Shown: positions 34,919-44,580, counted from the first letter of the stretch. The stretch: DNA of 64,000 bases from an uncultured Croceitalea sp. (GCA_947494805.1 CANLWK010000001.1:1116001-1180000), one strand, 5' to 3'. Numbers and translations: made by a program. Notes: generated from the letters alone by a model not told the origin.

Positions 34919-36408
34919 TGTGGCTTAACTTCAGGATTATCGTTCATATTATGGGGCTATTGCTATTATGCAATGGCGCGTTCATGCTCTTTGCCGCTTT
35001 TATCAGCGGGTTTTATAAAGACGGTGCCACCCTTGATATCACGATGGCAGCCATTGTTACCTTGTTGGTTGGTGTCATGGCCATGTTCTATACTCGTGGC
35101 CACCGCAAAGAGGTTAAAAGAAAAGAGGGCTACATTATCGTAACCTTTGGCTGGTTGGTTATGTCACTTTCGGGGGTGTTGCCCTATATTTTTTCAGGTA
35201 CCATACCTAATGTTACCGATGCCTTTTTTGAAACTATTTCAGGATACACTACAACAGGAGCCTCTATTTTAAACGATATTGAATCCTTACCAAAGGGAAT
35301 CTTGTTCTGGAGAAGTTTGACCCATTGGATCGGTGGTATGGGAATCATTGTACTGGCCATTGCCATTTTGCCACTTTTGGGCATAGGAGGGATGCAGTTG
35401 TTTGCGGCTGAAGCTCCTGGTCCTGGAGGTGATAAACTGCACCCTCGAATTACCGATACCGCAAAACGACTTTGGCTTATATATGTTGGCTATACGGTTG
35501 CCGAAACGTTATTGCTGAAATTGGCTGGGATGTCATTTTTTGATGCAGCTAACCATGCTTTGGCCACACTGTCCACCGGCGGATTTAGTACTAAAAACGC
35601 CAGTGTTGCTTTCTGGAACGATCAGCCGTTGATCCAATATATTATTATTGTTTTTATGTTCTTGGCAGGGACAAATTTTGTCATGAGCTATTTCGCTTTT
35701 ACAGGAAAGGTGCAACGGGTTTTGAAAGATGAAGAGTTTCGGGTGTATACTTTTTTTATTATAGGGTTTACCCTTGTTGCAGCTTTAATCGTTTGGTTAC
35801 AAGCAGATGTAGTTATTTCTGAGTACCATCCCCAGGTCTTTGGTGAAGCTGAGAGCGCTTTTCGGCATTCGCTTTTTCAAGTTATTGCCATTGTGACCAC
35901 TACGGGGTTTGTAACGGCCGATTTTACCAATTGGACACCTTTCTTGACGGTCTTTTTCTTCGGACTGATGTTTTTGGGTGGTTCCGCAGGTTCCACATCG
36001 GGCGGTATCAAGGTAATGCGGCATTTATTGATCATCAAGAATGGAATATTGGAGTTTAAGCGCACTTTACATACCAATGCAATAATTCCCGTACGGTACA
36101 ACAATAAGACGGTTACAGAGCATATTGTCTACAATATCATTGCCTTTTTTGTGCTCTACATGCTGTTGTTCATCATTGGCGCTTTGGTCTTGGGTTATCT
36201 AGGGCTCGATTTTGAATCTGCCATTGGTGGTGCTGCATCTTCCTTGGGAAATGTTGGTCCTGCTTTAGGTGATTTGAACCCTGTGGTCAATTTTAGTGAA
36301 CTGCCTGCCTTTGGCAAATGGTGGTGTGGTTTTCTAATGCTTCTGGGTAGATTAGAACTTTTTACGGTACTTATCATTATGACCCCATACTTTTGGAAGA
36401 AGATTTAA
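34918..36408 (+). CDS. trkH: Trk potassium uptake channel subunit TrkH
   Basis: This 496-residue inner-membrane K+ channel belongs to the SKT superfamily. Four membrane-pore-membrane repeats can be traced through their selectivity-filter-like segments: SGYTTTGASI, LSTGGFSTKNAS, VTTTGFVTADF and AASSLGNVGPALGD. It also has LTHWIGGMGIIVL. It imports K+ together with TrkA. The ATG overlaps the trkA stop (TAATG), so the two subunits are made together. Confidence 0.94.
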   Translation: MWLNFRIIVHIMGLLLLCNGAFMLFAAFISGFYKDGATLDITMAAIVTLLVGVMAMFYTRGHRKEVKRKEGYIIVTFGWLVMSLSGVLPYIFSGTIPNVTDAFFETISGYTTTGASILNDIESLPKGILFWRSLTHWIGGMGIIVLAIAILPLLGIGGMQLFAAEAPGPGGDKLHPRITDTAKRLWLIYVGYTVAETLLLKLAGMSFFDAANHALATLSTGGFSTKNASVAFWNDQPLIQYIIIVFMFLAGTNFVMSYFAFTGKVQRVLKDEEFRVYTFFIIGFTLVAALIVWLQADVVISEYHPQVFGEAESAFRHSLFQVIAIVTTTGFVTADFTNWTPFLTVFFFGLMFLGGSAGSTSGGIKVMRHLLIIKNGILEFKRTLHTNAIIPVRYNNKTVTEHIVYNIIAFFVLYMLLFIIGALVLGYLGLDFESAIGGAASSLGNVGPALGDLNPVVNFSELPAFGKWWCGFLMLLGRLELFTVLIIMTPYFWKKI

Positions 36409-36471
36409 ACCTATTTGAGTTTTATTGTGTGCAGTCGAGTCTACTTAAATGGTAAACATTTGTCACATGAG

Positions 36472-38256
36472 ATGAAATTACACGTCCTTTTTAAAAACCA
36501 TTATTGGATGAGGGCATTTTCATTGGTATTTATAATACTATTTATTCTGGGATGTAATTTCAAGGAACAGGGAAAGAAAAAGAATTTGGGCGCATCCTCA
36601 AATGAAGTATATAGCTTTAAAGATACCTTGGTTTCCACTAGAGATGGGGCCAATATTTCTATTATTATCGCACGCCGTAAAGATATGCGAGTACCAAAAC
36701 CTGTAATCTTACAAAGCACTATATATGTAAGGGATAAGGGACGGGATTTGATTGCACTAAAAGAGTCGGTAGACAGGGGGTACGTAGGTGTAATTGCTTA
36801 TGCAAGGGGCAAACGTTATAGCGATCAAGAGATTTGGCCCTATGAGAATGACGCCAATGATACGTATGACGTCATTGATTGGGTCAGTAAGCAAATATGG
36901 TGTGATGGGCGTGTTGCAATGTTTGGAGGAAGTTATAATGGTTTTACACAATGGGCGGCTACAAAAAAAATGCATCCAGCACTTAAGACCATAGTACCCT
37001 ATGTAGCCAATAGACCTGGACTAGGATTGCCTATGGAAAACAATGTTTTTATCAATCCTAATTACGAGTGGTCTTTTTATGTTGGTAACAACAAATATTT
37101 AGATTCCATTACTGGAAACGACAGACAAAGATTTAGAAGTATGCAGAATAAATGGTGGGAATCAGGAGCAGCCTATAAAACATTGGATAGCATTGATGGA
37201 GCATACAACAAATGGTTTAAAAGATGGATAAGCCACCCTTCATTTGATACCTATTGGCAGAAAATGGCTCCGTATAAAGAGGATTTTGCCATGATTGATA
37301 TTCCGATACTTTCAATTGATGGGTACTACAATGATTCACAAAATTCAGGATTGTATTATTTGCGAGAACATTACAAGTATAATCCAAGCGCAGAACACTA
37401 TCTTATCATAGGACCTTATAGCCATTTCGGGGCACAACGAAATGGGGCTGCAGTTATCAACGGATACAAAGTTGACTCAGATGCTCTTATAGATACAAAC
37501 GAAATTACATATCAATGGTTTGATTACATATTAAATGATAGTGTCAAACCTAAAAAATTGAAAGATAAAATCAATTATCAGGTAATGGGCGGCAATGAAT
37601 GGCGTGGAGCCTCTTCTATAGAAAAGATGAGCAATCAGCGCTTAAAGCTCTTTTTGACCAATACCAAATTAAATGATTATTTAATTCTAAGTCCAAGAGA
37701 ACCATTGAACAAGGGCTTTTTGCATCAGACGGTTGATTTTAATGATAGGGCATCAAGTAACAATACTAATTACTATCCTGATCCGATTATACTTGATGAG
37801 TTAGATTTTACCAATGGATTCTGTTTTGTAAGCGAACCCTTTGATCAATCTGTGTTGGTAAATGGCTCATTCACTGGGGAGCTCAAGGTCAATATCAATA
37901 AAAAGGATTTTGACTATGGCGTAACACTTTATGAATTGACACCTGAGGGTTGGTACTTTCATTTATCTTACATCGTTGGCAGAGCGAGCTACGCCCATGA
38001 TGCTTCTAAAAGGCAATTATTAAAGCCTAACAAAATAGAAAAGATATCATTTTCAAATACGCATCTAGTCAGTAAAAAACTTGATATAGGAAGTAGATTG
38101 GTCATTTTTCTGGATGTCAACAAAAATCCGTTTTCCCAGTTGAACTATGGAACAGGAAAAAAAGTAATGGAAGAAACTATTAAAGATGCCGAAGAGCCCT
38201 TAGTACTTAAATGGTATAATGATAGTTTTGTTGAAATTCCTATTTGGAAAGACTAA
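36472..38256 (+). CDS. CocE/NonD-family (S15-type) hydrolase, lipoprotein
   Basis: This protein of about 594 residues has a lipoprotein signal (VFIILFILGCNF). The alpha/beta-hydrolase core contains the nucleophile in FGGSYNGFTQWAA, an acid-region phrase SIDGYYNDSQ and the His in GPYSHFGAQRNG, the catalytic pattern of CocE and X-Pro dipeptidyl-peptidase relatives. A C-terminal jelly-roll-like domain (about 400-594) is typical. Substrates are esters or amides, peptides in many cases. The start may be ATG 36472 or ATG 36508; a TTG at 36415 is less likely. The stop is 4 bases from a convergent aminotransferase gene. It is noticeably richer in A+T and in AAA/AAT codons than its neighbours. Confidence 0.8.
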   Translation: MKLHVLFKNHYWMRAFSLVFIILFILGCNFKEQGKKKNLGASSNEVYSFKDTLVSTRDGANISIIIARRKDMRVPKPVILQSTIYVRDKGRDLIALKESVDRGYVGVIAYARGKRYSDQEIWPYENDANDTYDVIDWVSKQIWCDGRVAMFGGSYNGFTQWAATKKMHPALKTIVPYVANRPGLGLPMENNVFINPNYEWSFYVGNNKYLDSITGNDRQRFRSMQNKWWESGAAYKTLDSIDGAYNKWFKRWISHPSFDTYWQKMAPYKEDFAMIDIPILSIDGYYNDSQNSGLYYLREHYKYNPSAEHYLIIGPYSHFGAQRNGAAVINGYKVDSDALIDTNEITYQWFDYILNDSVKPKKLKDKINYQVMGGNEWRGASSIEKMSNQRLKLFLTNTKLNDYLILSPREPLNKGFLHQTVDFNDRASSNNTNYYPDPIILDELDFTNGFCFVSEPFDQSVLVNGSFTGELKVNINKKDFDYGVTLYELTPEGWYFHLSYIVGRASYAHDASKRQLLKPNKIEKISFSNTHLVSKKLDIGSRLVIFLDVNKNPFSQLNYGTGKKVMEETIKDAEEPLVLKWYNDSFVEIPIWKD

Positions 38257-38260
38257 AGGC

Positions 38261-39448
38261 TTACAAAGCACTTTTTATCCTATTGATGGCTTCAATAATT
38301 TCTTCCTTGGAAGCAGCATACGAAATACGAATACCTTTGGGATTGCCAAATGCGTCACCTGTAACCGTAGCGACATTGGCATTCTCTAACAGATACATAG
38401 CAAAATCGGAAGCGTTGTTGATGGTAGTTCCATTCAAGGTTTTTCCGAAATATGCCGATATATCAGGAAAGACATAAAAAGCACCTTGTGGTTCATTACA
38501 TTTAAACCCTTCAATCTCATTTAAGAGTCCCAGTATCAGTTTACGACGTTCTTTGAACTCATCAACCATATACTGTACGCGCTCAGGGGATTCTTCTAAA
38601 GCAGTGATAACAGCCCGCTGTGCAATACAATTGGCACCGCTGGTTACTTGCCCCTGTAGTTTGTTACAGGCTCTTGCAATATATGCAGGAGCGCCGATAA
38701 AACCGATGCGCCATCCGGTCATTGCAAATGCTTTTGCCACACCATTGACCGTTACGGTGCGGTCATACATATCTTCAAATGCCGCCATTGAAGCATGTCC
38801 GGTTACCCCATAATTGATATGCTCATAGATCTCATCACTGACAACAATGATCTGAGGATGCTTTTGCAACACATCGGCCAGGGCACGCAATTCATCTTTG
38901 CTGTAAATTGAACCACTGGGATTACAAGGAGAGCTGTACCATAGCATTTTTGTCTTTGGGGTAATCGCAGCCTCTAATTGTTCAGGTGTCATTTTGAAAT
39001 CCGTATCAATTGAAGTAGATACTTCAATAGGGACACCATCTGCCAATTTTACAATATCACTATAGCTTACCCAGTACGGACAGGGCAATATAACTTCGTC
39101 ACCTTTGTTAAGACACACCTGTGCAACGTTGTACAATGCTTGCTTGGCGCCTGTGGAGACCACTATTTGCGAAGGTTCATAGCTAAGGTCATTATCCCTT
39201 TTGAACTTGGTCATAATGGCCTTCTTTAAATCAACATAGCCATCTACCGGAGTATATGAGTTATACCCGTCATTGACCGCCTGAATGGCAGCTTCCCTTA
39301 TATAATCAGGTACCTTGAAGTCCGGTTCACCGAGACTCAAACCGATAATGTCTTTTCCTGATGCTCTAAGCTCCCGGGCCTTTGCGGCCATTTCAAGGGT
39401 GGCGGATGGAGTAACACTGTTAATTCTATCCGAAAGTTGATTGCTCAT
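38261..39448 (-). CDS. Class I pyridoxal phosphate aminotransferase (aspartate type)
   Basis: This 395-residue cytoplasmic enzyme belongs to the aspartate aminotransferase family (subgroup Ib). Signature stretches are GLSLGEPDFKVPDYI, NGYNSYTPVDGY, SPCNPSGSIYSKDEL, VVSDEIYEHI and NGVAKAFAMTGWRIGF, which holds the PLP-binding Lys. It ends with RISYAASKEEIIEAINRI. The start is 15 bases downstream of the desaturase stop on the same strand, so the two may be co-transcribed, though no metabolic link is evident. Confidence 0.92.
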   Translation of the reverse strand: MSNQLSDRINSVTPSATLEMAAKARELRASGKDIIGLSLGEPDFKVPDYIREAAIQAVNDGYNSYTPVDGYVDLKKAIMTKFKRDNDLSYEPSQIVVSTGAKQALYNVAQVCLNKGDEVILPCPYWVSYSDIVKLADGVPIEVSTSIDTDFKMTPEQLEAAITPKTKMLWYSSPCNPSGSIYSKDELRALADVLQKHPQIIVVSDEIYEHINYGVTGHASMAAFEDMYDRTVTVNGVAKAFAMTGWRIGFIGAPAYIARACNKLQGQVTSGANCIAQRAVITALEESPERVQYMVDEFKERRKLILGLLNEIEGFKCNEPQGAFYVFPDISAYFGKTLNGTTINNASDFAMYLLENANVATVTGDAFGNPKGIRISYAASKEEIIEAINRIKSAL

Positions 39449-39463
39449 TTGCTATGAAGATTT

Positions 39464-40564
39464 CTAGTATTGCAAGGCAGGTTGCTGCCCCAAGTGTTTT
39501 AAATGTTTGAAGTGTGAAATTATGGCTTTTCGAGTAGTCTGGTACTCATGGTACGGCAAATTGAACTCCCTCGCCGTTTGTTTCACAATTTTTGAAATTT
39601 TTGTGTAATGGATATGGCTGATATTCGGAAAAATATGATGTTCGACCTGATGGTTCAAGCCACCAGTGAACCAATTGACAATTTTGTTTTTAGTACCAAA
39701 GTTGACCGTGGTGAACAGTTGGTGTATGGCCCATGTATTTTTCATGGTACCGGTTTCATCGGGTAGGGGAGTGTCTGCATCGTCGACAATGTGCGCTAAT
39801 TGAAATACAACACTCAAAATTACCCCGGCCACATAGTGCATGATAAAAAAGCCAAGCAATACTTGCCACCATGCAATTTCAACGAACAATAATGGCAATA
39901 CGATCCAAATAGTAATATATGATAGCTTGGTAATGACCAAAGTGCTCCAATTCATTACTGGACTTGGCAATTTACCATATGACAGCTTTCGTTTCATATA
40001 ACGGTACATTTGCTGAAAGTCTGTCGTAATGGCCCAATTAAATGTTAAAAGTCCATATAAAAAAATAGAGTAGAAGTGTTGAAATCTATGGTGTTTTTTC
40101 CACTCGGCATGCTTTGAAAACCGAAGTATTCTTCCTGCTTCCATATCTTCATCATGTTCATGAATATTCGTATAGGTATGGTGCAGCACATTATGCTGTA
40201 CCTGCCAGTTGTAAACATTCCCGGCCAAGATATAGATACTACTTCCCATTAATTTATTGACCCACTTTTTGTTCGAATAGGCGCCATGATTACCATCATG
40301 CATCACGTTCATACCTACACCGGCCATACCTACGCCCATTAACATTGATAATAGTATGTAGGCCCAAAAGGGCAGGTTTAAGGTAAGTATCAAAAAATAG
40401 GGGGTCAAAAAAATCGCAAACATAATAATGGTCTTCAGATGAAGTTTCCAGTTGCCGGTTTTTTTGAGATTGTTTTCGTTGAAGTATTGGTTTACCCTTT
40501 TATTGAGGGTCCTGAAAAATTGCGCAGAGTCTTTTCTAGAAAAGCGAATGGTCTCTTTACTCAT
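39464..40564 (-). CDS. Membrane fatty acid desaturase
   Basis: This 366-residue di-iron membrane desaturase introduces a double bond into acyl chains. Three His boxes are visible: MHDGNHGAYS, QHNVLHHTYTN and HQVEHHIFPNISH. The Gln in the last box is typical of front-end (linoleoyl-CoA-like) desaturases. About four membrane segments separate them. The frame is open to 40720, but ATG 40564 is chosen: the extension would overlap rsmG and its promoter, and family members start near SKETIRFSRK. In flavobacteria such enzymes help cold adaptation of membranes. Confidence 0.88.
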   Translation of the reverse strand: MSKETIRFSRKDSAQFFRTLNKRVNQYFNENNLKKTGNWKLHLKTIIMFAIFLTPYFLILTLNLPFWAYILLSMLMGVGMAGVGMNVMHDGNHGAYSNKKWVNKLMGSSIYILAGNVYNWQVQHNVLHHTYTNIHEHDEDMEAGRILRFSKHAEWKKHHRFQHFYSIFLYGLLTFNWAITTDFQQMYRYMKRKLSYGKLPSPVMNWSTLVITKLSYITIWIVLPLLFVEIAWWQVLLGFFIMHYVAGVILSVVFQLAHIVDDADTPLPDETGTMKNTWAIHQLFTTVNFGTKNKIVNWFTGGLNHQVEHHIFPNISHIHYTKISKIVKQTAREFNLPYHEYQTTRKAIISHFKHLKHLGQQPALQY

Positions 40565-40651
40565 AAAAATAATTTTTATCAAAGGTAACCAATTATAATT
40601 CTGACGGGTTACCTTACCTCTAAAGATAAACTTAAAGGAAGTTAAAAATAT

Positions 40652-40659
40652 TACATTTG
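40652..40659 (+). promoter_or_regulatory. Probable -7 element for rsmG
   Basis: TACATTTG matches TAnnTTTG exactly and lies 14 bases upstream of the rsmG ATG, so the untranslated leader would be very short. No clear TTG at the -33 position. Confidence 0.4.
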
Positions 40660-40673
40660 CCGAAAATAAAATA

Positions 40674-41315
40674 ATGCGGATGGACACTGGGTTGATTTTT
40701 AAATATTTTACTACACTCAACGAGGTTCAAAAAGAAAATTTTTTGCAGCTTGAAGCGCTTTATCAAGACTGGAACAAAAAAATAAATGTGGTTTCTAGAA
40801 AAGATATTGACGAACTCTATTTGCGCCATGTACTGCACTCATTGGGTATTGCCAAAATTCAACAGTTCAATGAAGGAGCTGAGGTTCTTGACGTGGGCAC
40901 AGGAGGTGGTTTCCCAGGTATTCCATTAGCCATAATGTTTCCGCAAACAAAATTTACGTTGGTCGATGCCATTGGTAAAAAGATTAAAGTTGTTCATGAG
41001 GTAATAGAAGGCTTAAATTTGAAAAACGTGACAGCACGCCATTCAAGGGTTGAAGATTTACCTGGTCAGTTTGACTTTATAGTAAGCAGGGCCGTCGCTG
41101 CAATGCCCACTTTTGTGCACTGGACCAAGGGAAAAATCAAAAGAGAGGCTACCCACGAAAGAAAAAACGGAATTTTGTATTTAAAAGGTGGTGATTTGAC
41201 CGAAGAATTGAAAGATTACCGTAATGTTCAGGTCTTTGACTTAAAAGACCACTTTGAAGAAGACTTTTTTGAAACTAAGAAAGTCGTTTATTTGCCACAA
41301 AAGTTTAAGGGTTAA
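40674..41315 (+). CDS. rsmG: 16S rRNA (guanine-N7) methyltransferase RsmG
   Basis: This 213-residue SAM methyltransferase modifies G527 of 16S rRNA (E. coli numbering). Visible motifs are WNKKINVVSRKDIDELYLRH, VLDVGTGGGFPGIPLAI for SAM binding and FDFIVSRAVAAMPTFVHW. Length fits. The start may be 40674 or the next ATG at 40680. It is a single gene, divergent from the desaturase and convergent with the lipoprotein at 41319 with 3 bases between stops. Confidence 0.94.
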   Translation: MRMDTGLIFKYFTTLNEVQKENFLQLEALYQDWNKKINVVSRKDIDELYLRHVLHSLGIAKIQQFNEGAEVLDVGTGGGFPGIPLAIMFPQTKFTLVDAIGKKIKVVHEVIEGLNLKNVTARHSRVEDLPGQFDFIVSRAVAAMPTFVHWTKGKIKREATHERKNGILYLKGGDLTEELKDYRNVQVFDLKDHFEEDFFETKKVVYLPQKFKG

Positions 41316-41318
41316 GTA

Positions 41319-42203
41319 TTATTTGCGCAAATCTGCCGAACATTTTAATGCATGTTGTCCAGTACGTTTGATGTTACTCACAATGGTCAATTTGGCTTCC
41401 TCATTTTCTAGATACCATTGCTCCTCCATTACGCTGTTCAGCAACAAAGGTGTAGAAGTAAACGGGAGTTGTGCAACAGAAGTTTGATTTTCAAATCCAT
41501 CGGTAAATACCGAAATGAACTGTGCTCCATCCCATATGCCCGTTTGTATGTCGTCAAAGTATACATCAACACCAGCCTCTTTGTCTTCAACGAATTCAAG
41601 TCCACGTAGGGCAAATGTATAGCTCGTTAATGATGGTCCATCAAAAGGAGCGTAGTTTGGATAGTCCAATGGAAATCCTGCCAAGGATACAGTTTTTTGG
41701 GTTTCGTTCCCTTCAAGGGTCACCGATAAGAATTCGAGGGTTTCGTAATTGCAAACGATGGTCATTTTGTACCAAATGTTTGGTAACAATTTGGTTTCAA
41801 AATCCCTGATTTCCCATTTTTGGGTAGATGAGGCCACACCGTCGCGATTTTCAGGTCGCCCAACGGGAAACCATAACACGCCATTTCGGTTAAAACCGGC
41901 AAGGGCCATCCAATCAGCGCCTTCAAACCGTATAGGGTTTTCAAGACCTTCCAGATGTTCCACATCCAAACCGAAGATAATATCTTCGGCCAAATCTTCT
42001 TCAAAATAAAAATAACCACTGACGTACGCCAAAGAAGGATTTTTAAAAAAGTCGGCCAAGCTCGCATCTGAAAAAGAAAAGGCAACAGAAGCACTTAATA
42101 TACTCTCATTGAATTCAGTAGTATTTTCGGTCATTGTGTCGTCATTGGTATCACCACAACTGAAAACCAGCACGATGAATAGTAGCAAACAAATTGGTCT
42201 CAT
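41319..42203 (-). CDS. Putative lipoprotein, unknown function
   Basis: This 294-residue protein has a clear lipoprotein signal (LLFIVLVFSCGD, acylated Cys near residue 16), a Thr/Glu-rich linker and a beta-rich remainder. Phrases such as GYFYFEEDLAEDI, WYKMTIVCNYETLEFLSVTL and DVYFDDIQTGIWDG resemble LamG/concanavalin-like sandwich domains, but I cannot name the family. The C-terminus (KLTIVSNIKRTGQHALKCSA) is basic. It is probably anchored in the outer membrane. It stands alone between rsmG and the DinB gene, facing neither with a shared promoter. Confidence 0.6.
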   Translation of the reverse strand: MRPICLLLFIVLVFSCGDTNDDTMTENTTEFNESILSASVAFSFSDASLADFFKNPSLAYVSGYFYFEEDLAEDIIFGLDVEHLEGLENPIRFEGADWMALAGFNRNGVLWFPVGRPENRDGVASSTQKWEIRDFETKLLPNIWYKMTIVCNYETLEFLSVTLEGNETQKTVSLAGFPLDYPNYAPFDGPSLTSYTFALRGLEFVEDKEAGVDVYFDDIQTGIWDGAQFISVFTDGFENQTSVAQLPFTSTPLLLNSVMEEQWYLENEEAKLTIVSNIKRTGQHALKCSADLRK

Positions 42204-42274
42204 AGCACGTTAATTTAAAATTGCCCAATAACACCCCTTAAATTCTAACGGCCAATACTTAAATTCATTGCATA

Positions 42275-42309
42275 AAAAAGCCTGTAACAGATTCGTTTAC
42301 AGGCTTTTT
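42275..42309 (-). terminator. Intrinsic terminator of the DinB-family gene
   Basis: AAAAAGCCTGTAA (42275-42287) and TTACAGGCTTTTT (42297-42309) form a long stem with a 9-base loop, U-rich on either strand. It lies 19 bases after the DinB stop. Confidence 0.85.
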
Positions 42310-42327
42310 GTCAGCATTTAGTTTCCG

Positions 42328-42843
42328 TTATTTGCTCCAAGGTGGAACCACTCCATTTGAACGTGCATAAGCAATTAATTGCCCTTTATGCTCTCCATTA
42401 TGTTCCATCATGGCCAAAAGCCCGCCCATTTTGTTCATTTTGGCAAAACCAAAGTCAACTTCAGTAGCTAAATCATCGTTTTTGACCATCATGATTTTGT
42501 CCAAAACAAATTCGTTTGATTTTTTTAAGGCCGCAATAATGTTGTCCTTACCAGTTATTTTGCCAATAGACATCATATCAACATCTTCCGGTGGTGGAAA
42601 ACCCATTTTCATGGCCAAATAATAGTTCGCACCTGCAACGTGGAGCAAAGCTTCACCTACAGAGCTTATCCCTTCAGCGGGTCTCCAATCATATTGTTCT
42701 TCAGAAAAAGCTTCTGCTAGTTGGATCACTTGGCCTTGGTTACCGGCCAAAACACCTTTGATAGTGGCCTGGGCCACATCATCTTGTGCTTGCAAGGTAA
42801 AGGCCATTACCAACATGGCCATTAGTACTGTAAATTTTTTCAT
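42328..42843 (-). CDS. Exported DinB-family protein
   Basis: This 171-residue protein has a signal peptide (VLMAMLVMAFTLQAQ) and a four-helix DinB/YfiT-like domain with EEQYDWRPAEGISSVGEALLHVAG and MMEHNGEHKGQLIAYARSNGVVPP. The His residues in LLHVAG, EHNGEH and the helix between are the likely metal ligands of this superfamily. Many flavobacterial DinB proteins are exported like this one and have no known role. ATG 42843 is chosen because it directly precedes the signal peptide; a longer frame to 42948 is rejected. Confidence 0.8.
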   Translation of the reverse strand: MKKFTVLMAMLVMAFTLQAQDDVAQATIKGVLAGNQGQVIQLAEAFSEEQYDWRPAEGISSVGEALLHVAGANYYLAMKMGFPPPEDVDMMSIGKITGKDNIIAALKKSNEFVLDKIMMVKNDDLATEVDFGFAKMNKMGGLLAMMEHNGEHKGQLIAYARSNGVVPPWSK

Positions 42844-42932
42844 TGTGTTTGTTTTTGCGATTAGCAATGTTCCCCCTAAAAATACGGAAATAATCGCAAG
42901 TGTCTGTGGAATAAAGCGTTTGTGGGGCAGGT

Positions 42933-43307
42933 TTATGGCAGGTTGCACTTAAAACCTCTCGGTTTCCAAATAATGGTTTGGCTAATACGTTCACCAAGAT
43001 TTGCCACTGTTTCTGAAGATCCATCCAAAAACTCGCCTTCACAATTTAAAAAAAGTATGGCCTTATCGATAAGCGGATTACAATCTAAATAGGCAAAAAC
43101 CGTTTGATTTTCGTAAATCTCTGCCGTTATATAGCAGTACTTCATATCTTCGGTGGGATTAGCTTCCCTATTCTGGATTTCAGTCCTCAACCATGCTAAG
43201 TCTTGTATTGGATTATCAACATCGCAGGCCGCGATTACGGCAAGGTCGTCATCATTTGAGCACGAAAAACTTAGCAATAGAACAATAATAAGGCTTACTT
43301 CTTTCAT
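42933..43307 (-). CDS. Small putative lipoprotein
   Basis: This 124-residue protein starts at ATG 43307; a TTG 15 bases upstream is less likely. The lipoprotein signal is VLLLSFSCSNDDD, with the Cys followed by the acidic residues common for surface-exposed lipoproteins in Bacteroidota. The mature part has five or six Cys (ACDVDN, MKYCYITAEIY, LDCNPLI, LNCEGEFL, FKCNLP) and so may hold disulfides. The DCNPLIDKAILFLNCEG phrase recurs in small flavobacterial lipoproteins of unknown function. The 43323-43503 gap beyond it shows no gene. Confidence 0.6.
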   Translation of the reverse strand: MKEVSLIIVLLLSFSCSNDDDLAVIAACDVDNPIQDLAWLRTEIQNREANPTEDMKYCYITAEIYENQTVFAYLDCNPLIDKAILFLNCEGEFLDGSSETVANLGERISQTIIWKPRGFKCNLP

Positions 43308-43503
43308 CCCTGGATTTTCCAAAAGATGAAATATTCAATCTATGGTTGCTTTTTGCAATGTGATATTCACTGTTATCAAGATAGCATTGCTCCGTATTTA
43401 GGTCTTTGCAAGGGTATGTCCACTTCAATTGGGCAATACCAAGTTAATGTGGTTTCCTGAGCAGTAATGTGGTAAACTTAAAGATTTTTTTAGAGTGGCC
43501 GCT

Positions 43504-44580
43504 TTAATTTTTTAAATAGTGGGCAATTGCATTCCCAATCGCTTTATGGTCATGTCCGACTTCAGGTATGACTTCAAGTTGCCAGTTGAACTCTAGCATA
43601 TCCTTATCGGCTTCGGCTTTTGCAGTCTCATAAAAAAAAATTGCTCTGGCCAAACGATGCGTGCCCTGTTGATCAACAGTAGGTGACCGTAATAATGTAC
43701 CTCTATTTTCATCTTGATTGTCCAGTTCACCGGCGATGACAATTAATCGCTTTTTAAATGCGTTTTCAAGATTGAATTTGGTCATTGGGGTGTTTTTTAT
43801 CCCGAATGGAAACGAAGTGTTAAAATCAGCTGTGGTAAAAAAACCTGAGTTCGCGGCAAAAATGTGATTTACCTTGTGACTCTCTCCAAACAAAGCAAAC
43901 CGATGTAAAATTTGCCCCCCTGCTGAATGACCAAATATGGAATAGTATTTTTGATTTGAGTTAGTAACTTTTACGGCTATGTCAAAAACTCTATCGAAAT
44001 CATCGAAAATCCAATTTTCTTTTTTTAATATGGTGCCTAAATTGAAATCATCCTCTTGTAATTTTATCATATTGGTGCCTTCGATAGCTGTAATGGCGCT
44101 TTCTATTTCAATCTTGTCGATGAGGCCACAGAGATGATATTGTTCAAAAGGATAGTCCTCTTTGGAATATTCCAATGATAGCACAAGAAACCCGTATTTT
44201 TCTGATTCCGGCACCCAGGCATCACGATAGCTGTCACCGTTTCTACCAGCACCTGGAACCACAAGTAAGATTTTTGAGTCCACCGTAAAAGATTTTGGTT
44301 TGTGATAGTGGACGGTAATGGTCTTTTGTTCTTTTTTGAATCCGCCAGAAACTTCAAATGCTCCTGAGCCTGTCTCTAAGTACAGTTCATTCAGTGTCAG
44401 TTCTTTTTTCTTAAATACATCTACCTCTTGCAAGACCATTTTACAATTGGGACAGCTGCCTTCTGATTTAAATTCAAGCTTGTCACAAGGTAGATTGCAG
44501 GGCGGGCACTTAAAGACTTTATGCTGCCGTTGACAACAGCAAAAAAGGCTAAAAATCAAAAAAAAGACGTAGTTTTTCAT
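43504..44580 (-). CDS. Cys-rich metal-binding module fused to alpha/beta hydrolase
   Basis: This 358-residue exported protein has a lipoprotein-like signal (FSLFCCC). A 24-residue Cys module follows: Cys25, Cys28, Cys32, Cys43 and Cys46 in KCPPCNLPCDKL and GSCPNCKMVL. It resembles the heavy-metal-binding domain of P-type ATPases and CusB-like proteins. The rest is an alpha/beta hydrolase with ILLVVPGAGRNGDSYRDAW, the nucleophile in SIFGHSAGGQILHRF and a late His in VIPEVGHDHKAI. It may be an esterase or polyhydroxyalkanoate-depolymerase-like hydrolase. It follows the DJ-1 gene, which has an identically spaced module, by 44 bases, and the two probably form an operon. Confidence 0.72.
   Translation of the reverse strand: MKNYVFFLIFSLFCCCQRQHKVFKCPPCNLPCDKLEFKSEGSCPNCKMVLQEVDVFKKKELTLNELYLETGSGAFEVSGGFKKEQKTITVHYHKPKSFTVDSKILLVVPGAGRNGDSYRDAWVPESEKYGFLVLSLEYSKEDYPFEQYHLCGLIDKIEIESAITAIEGTNMIKLQEDDFNLGTILKKENWIFDDFDRVFDIAVKVTNSNQKYYSIFGHSAGGQILHRFALFGESHKVNHIFAANSGFFTTADFNTSFPFGIKNTPMTKFNLENAFKKRLIVIAGELDNQDENRGTLLRSPTVDQQGTHRLARAIFFYETAKAEADKDMLEFNWQLEVIPEVGHDHKAIGNAIAHYLKN

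Noticed and set aside
36415-36471. TTG start for the CocE-like hydrolase
   Set aside because: Two ATG codons closer to the lipoprotein signal give a normal n-region; the upstream residues do not look like a signal.
40565-40720. Longer N-terminus of the fatty acid desaturase
   Set aside because: It would cover the rsmG promoter and start codon on the other strand and has no family similarity.
42844-42948. Longer DinB-family protein
   Set aside because: The signal peptide begins directly at ATG 42843; the upstream part would overlap the small lipoprotein gene.
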